From contig JANTGL010000103.1 of the NCBI GenBank assembly GCA_024762915.1, forward strand, positions 1-8,675: a DNA stretch of 8,675 bases. Direction: 5' to 3'. This DNA comes from Bacteroidales bacterium. GTDB taxonomy: Bacteria; Bacteroidota; Bacteroidia; Bacteroidales; JAADGE01. Below are positions 7,200 through 8,675 of the stretch, piece by piece. The notes below the pieces were generated by a model that was not told the DNA's origin, searched no databases, and saw nothing but the letters and a program-made list of their open reading frames with translations. Each line of letters begins with the position of its first letter. Within the stretch, counting starts at the first letter, position 1. A program made the translations under genes and the position numbers.

Positions 7200-7871
7200 A
7201 TGAAACGATTTACAATTATAACAGCCGGCGGTATCGGTAAACGAATGCGTTCGGAAATTCCGAAACAATTTTTATTGCTCAGGGATTTACCGATTTTAAT
7301 GCATTCAATTAAAAGGTTTTATGCGTTTGATAATCAGATGAAAATTATTCTTAGTTTACCGTCGGATTATTTTGATTATTGGAATAACTTGTGTCATCAA
7401 TATCATTTTGAAATAGCTCATAAATTAGTTTCCGGTGGTGAAACACGTTTCCGTTCAATAAAAAATGCGCTTGATATGATTACGGAAGAAGGTGTCGTTG
7501 CCGTTCATGACGGAGTTCGTCCGTTAGTGAGTCCGGAAACGATAAAAAGAACATTTGAAACGGCTGAAAAAAAAGGTAATTCCGCGGCATCTTGCGATAT
7601 TGTATATTCTTTAAGAAAAATATCCGGCAAATCGAATATTGCCGTTGACCGTAATTTATTTAAAGAAATTCAAACACCACAAACGTTTCATGTAAAAGAC
7701 CTACAAGAATCTTACAAAGTTGATTTCAGAGATGATTTCACAGATGATGCAAGTGTTTTTGAAGCAGCCGGACATAAAATACATCTTGTAAAAGGCAATA
7801 AAGAAAATATTAAAATAACAAGCCCCGAAGATATCCTAATTGCAGAAGCTTTATTGAATCGTATCGGTTAA
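7200..7871 (+). CDS. ispD: 2-C-methyl-D-erythritol 4-phosphate cytidylyltransferase (IspD)
   Basis: IspD joins CTP and 2-C-methyl-D-erythritol 4-phosphate to give CDP-methylerythritol and pyrophosphate, the third step of the MEP isoprenoid pathway in the cytosol. The 223-residue length is normal. The nucleotide-binding loop is TAGGIGKRM at 8-16, followed by PKQFLLL at 21-27. Matching by eye to the E. coli enzyme puts the key residues at Arg15, Lys22, Asp104 and Arg107 (AVHDGVRPLV at 101-110) and Lys205 (NIKIT). VSGGETRF at 77-84, QTPQTF at 158-163 and FTDDASVFE at 180-188 are family signatures. The ATG at 7200 is chosen over a TTG at 7194, which would add only two residues. The first loop residue is Thr where Ala is usual. 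The bases before the ATG are T-rich with no ribosome-binding site visible. The gene is probably transcribed apart from the upstream T9SS genes, from which it is 167 bases away. Its 3' end overlaps the convergent gene by 21 bases. Confidence 0.96.
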   Translation: MKRFTIITAGGIGKRMRSEIPKQFLLLRDLPILMHSIKRFYAFDNQMKIILSLPSDYFDYWNNLCHQYHFEIAHKLVSGGETRFRSIKNALDMITEEGVVAVHDGVRPLVSPETIKRTFETAEKKGNSAASCDIVYSLRKISGKSNIAVDRNLFKEIQTPQTFHVKDLQESYKVDFRDDFTDDASVFEAAGHKIHLVKGNKENIKITSPEDILIAEALLNRIG

Positions 7872-8675
7872 ATTTTCGCGTTTTTCTAAATCTTCGTAGT
7901 ATTTATCATCACGTTCCAACGAATTATCATGTTTAAACGGTTTTTTTCTGCCGAACAAATCAGTACCGTTTTTTTTGCGTTTTCGCATATCAATGTAATA
8001 TGAAAAACCGGCAATAGGCATTATAAGGAATCGATTACGTCCCGGTATGGTTGAAAATGCCAGTTTTAATCCTGCAAATCCGCTTAAATGTTTACCGTAA
8101 TATCCTGAAATTCCCAATTTGCTTTCAATTGAATAATTGTTCACGAAACCGTATGCATAGTAGTCTAAATCAGCAAAATAGTTATAGGTATAATTGAGAT
8201 GTCCGTCTAAATCAATTCCGGCATACCAAATAAAACCCGGGATTAACACTGCTGTTTCTCGGTATAAAATTGATTGATAGATTAAAGGTTCATCAATCGG
8301 GCTGAATTTTAAAGCATATTTAAAACCCAATCGTCCGGTAATCAAATAATCACCGGCACTGCAATGATCAGGTTCATGCAAATAATGGCTGACTAATACT
8401 TCACTTTGAAAAGCAAGAACTCCGGGAACATTCGCATCTTCGGGGTGAAAATGCGTAAAACCGAAAGGCAATCTTTGATTTAAGTTTAGCGCAAATTTCG
8501 GAAAATAAATACCGTGCCTTGAAGAAAACAAAAACCGTTGTTTAAATAATTCAAATCTGAGCCATTGCCGTTTATAAAATACATGCGGCATAACAAAAAA
8601 AGCAAGCGGATGAGCCGACAGTTCATCTTTTTTTGTCAGTCCGAATTTTGCCGGTCTGAATAAACTTAATTCCAA
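7851..8675 (-). CDS. Uncharacterised aromatic-rich protein, C-terminal part (5' end outside window)
   Basis: The minus-strand frame is open to the window edge. The apparent start is a TTG exactly at base 8675, so the 274 visible residues are most likely a fragment and any signal peptide is missing. The visible start (ELSLFRPAKFGLTKKDEL) and the following residues are rich in Phe, Tyr, His and Pro. From about residue 107 there are strand-like stretches with alternating aromatic residues, such as GDYLITGRLGFKYALKF, SGFAGLKLAFS and FLIMPIAGFSYYIDM, which could belong to an outer-membrane or surface beta-barrel. The last 45 residues are highly charged (RKRKKNG.. to ..EDLEKRENLTDTIQ) and probably disordered. 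I do not recognise a characterised family and give no function. It converges on ispD with a 21-base tail-to-tail overlap, so no separate terminator fits between the two genes. Confidence 0.75.
   Translation of the reverse strand: MELSLFRPAKFGLTKKDELSAHPLAFFVMPHVFYKRQWLRFELFKQRFLFSSRHGIYFPKFALNLNQRLPFGFTHFHPEDANVPGVLAFQSEVLVSHYLHEPDHCSAGDYLITGRLGFKYALKFSPIDEPLIYQSILYRETAVLIPGFIWYAGIDLDGHLNYTYNYFADLDYYAYGFVNNYSIESKLGISGYYGKHLSGFAGLKLAFSTIPGRNRFLIMPIAGFSYYIDMRKRKKNGTDLFGRKKPFKHDNSLERDDKYYEDLEKRENLTDTIQ

Overview
The window looks like a low-GC chromosome segment from a Bacteroidota bacterium, probably Bacteroidales-like or an uncultured relative. Two secreted proteins end in a C-terminal domain of the type IX secretion system (T9SS) sorting kind, with a YPNPA motif and a terminal beta-strand repeat. 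Signal peptides end in the S-Q or G-Q pattern common in this phylum, start codons are preceded by A/T-rich DNA without clear Shine-Dalgarno sites, and the ispD product has the expected Bacteroidota-like motifs. No rRNA, tRNA, CRISPR array, transposase or integrase is visible.

Layout. (1) 1-972: the 3' end of a tail-fibre-like surface protein gene whose start lies outside the window. (2) 1011-3710: a secreted S8 (subtilisin-like) protease with a T9SS C-terminal domain, followed 6 bases later by a small outer-membrane beta-barrel-like protein. (3) 3711-3844: a 134-base gap holding a 14-base direct repeat whose second copy spans the start codon of the next gene. (4) 3845-7032: a tight three-gene run. 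Two beta-barrel-like exported proteins overlap at ATGA, and 18 bases later comes a large T9SS cargo protein with a jelly-roll-like N-terminal region and a cysteine cluster. (5) 7033-7199: a 167-base gap with an 11-bp perfect inverted repeat whose centre holds a 10-bp palindrome. (6) 7200-7871: ispD of the MEP isoprenoid pathway. (7) 7851-8675, minus strand: the 3' part of an uncharacterised, aromatic-rich protein gene, converging on ispD and overlapping its 3' end by 21 bases.

How the genes may work together. Genes 1011-7032 all encode exported proteins. Two large T9SS cargos bracket three small barrel-like proteins, and the two cargos share two accessory modules (a coat-hanger-like strand module and an Ig/FlgD-like module) in opposite order. 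This suggests one family of surface proteins diversified by module shuffling. A joint cell-surface or extracellular function, such as proteolysis plus substrate binding, is an inference; nothing here identifies the substrate. The ispD gene is ordinary housekeeping and is probably not part of that unit.
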